Positions 63,869 to 64,000 of a stretch of DNA of 64,000 nt are shown piece by piece. Below the pieces are notes generated by a model, which was given only the letters and a program-made list of their open reading frames with translations, searched no databases and was not told where the DNA came from. The first letter of the stretch is position 1. Every line of letters begins with the position of its first letter. The stretch is from Sphaerospermopsis sp. SIO1G1. GTDB taxonomy: Bacteria; Cyanobacteriota; Cyanobacteriia; Cyanobacteriales; Nostocaceae. The position numbers and the translations under genes were made by a program. The DNA lies in NCBI GenBank assembly GCA_010672785.1, contig JAAHFX010000002.1, forward strand, positions 427,268 through 491,267, in the 5' to 3' direction.

Positions 63869-64000
63869 TTTTGGCATCATCCACCTTAACAATTCTTATT
63901 GCATTTACCCCAAAAAAGTGCAACCTAGCATTTTTGAGCCAAAATAATTGAGAATGGTGTCAATAAGCTCAACGCAATTTCAAGGGTCTTGACTTATTTT
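63869..64000. repeat. Dispersed ~120-bp repeat, copy 2 (cut by window end)
   Basis: TTTGGCATCATCCACCTTAA to CAAGGGTCTTGACTTATTTT aligns with 50962-51080. It begins right beside a MITE end, so the two may have been inserted in one place. It may run on beyond the window. Confidence 0.5.

Overview
The window is AT-rich chromosomal DNA from a cyanobacterium, most likely a filamentous heterocyst-forming type (Nostocales, Anabaena/Dolichospermum/Nostoc-like). The reasons are the many GCGATCGC (HIP1) octamers, long heptanucleotide tandem repeats of the kind known from heterocystous genera, a CP12 gene, a Cph1-type phytochrome, and cyanobacterial families such as DUF2808, DUF3177 and DUF3352. No rRNA, tRNA, CRISPR array or prophage was recognised.

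Layout. 1-760 holds repeat ends and a truncated gene. 761-3759 (minus) encodes the three-subunit proton-translocating transhydrogenase (pntB, pntAB, pntAA). 4621-8715 (plus) has a DUF2808 gene, then the rpmH-rnpA-PH-yidC-khpB-yceD cluster for ribosome, RNase P and membrane-protein insertion. 8896-20000 carries a metallophosphoesterase, two tandem MscS channels, an ARMT1-like protein, an amidohydrolase, cysE, a large tandem-repeat block, two envelope proteins and a rhodanese. 20485-27270 has hrcA, a membrane protein, tatA (54 codons), a WD40 protein, der and an ECF transporter T protein.

27271-30200 is a mobile-element patch. An IS630 element lies next to a broken Uma2-like gene. Its transposase has a nonsense codon and is further disrupted by a 101-bp IS630-derived MITE; removing that MITE on paper restores the C-terminus exactly. 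30386-37033 holds a PMT-type glycosyltransferase and a light-signalling cluster (Cph1-type phytochrome, Rcp1-type regulator, receiver-kinase hybrid). 37199-50763 is mostly housekeeping (trmB, phosphoesterase, FIST sensor, cp12, DUF3177, cbiD, guaA, GH57, PPC protein, comF), with two IS200/IS605 remnants. One of these (about 41641-41812) keeps a strongly self-complementary fold like a TnpB omega-RNA scaffold, with no tnpB beside it.

52045-55752 is smc, with intergenic repeat DNA read in frame inside the ATPase head. 55777-59450 is an accessory patch: an unknown protein, a PIN-type toxin-antitoxin pair bracketed by direct repeats, and an AAA ATPase with a C-terminally shortened DUF4276 partner. 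59658-62517 has two tandem cyclic-nucleotide-domain histidine kinases, and mtnA closes the window.

The strongest non-genic theme is repeat load: at least three MITE families (one with about a dozen copies) and many heptamer arrays, several of which run into coding sequence and supply residues or stop codons. All functions are assigned by reading translated sequence and family knowledge; no database search was run.
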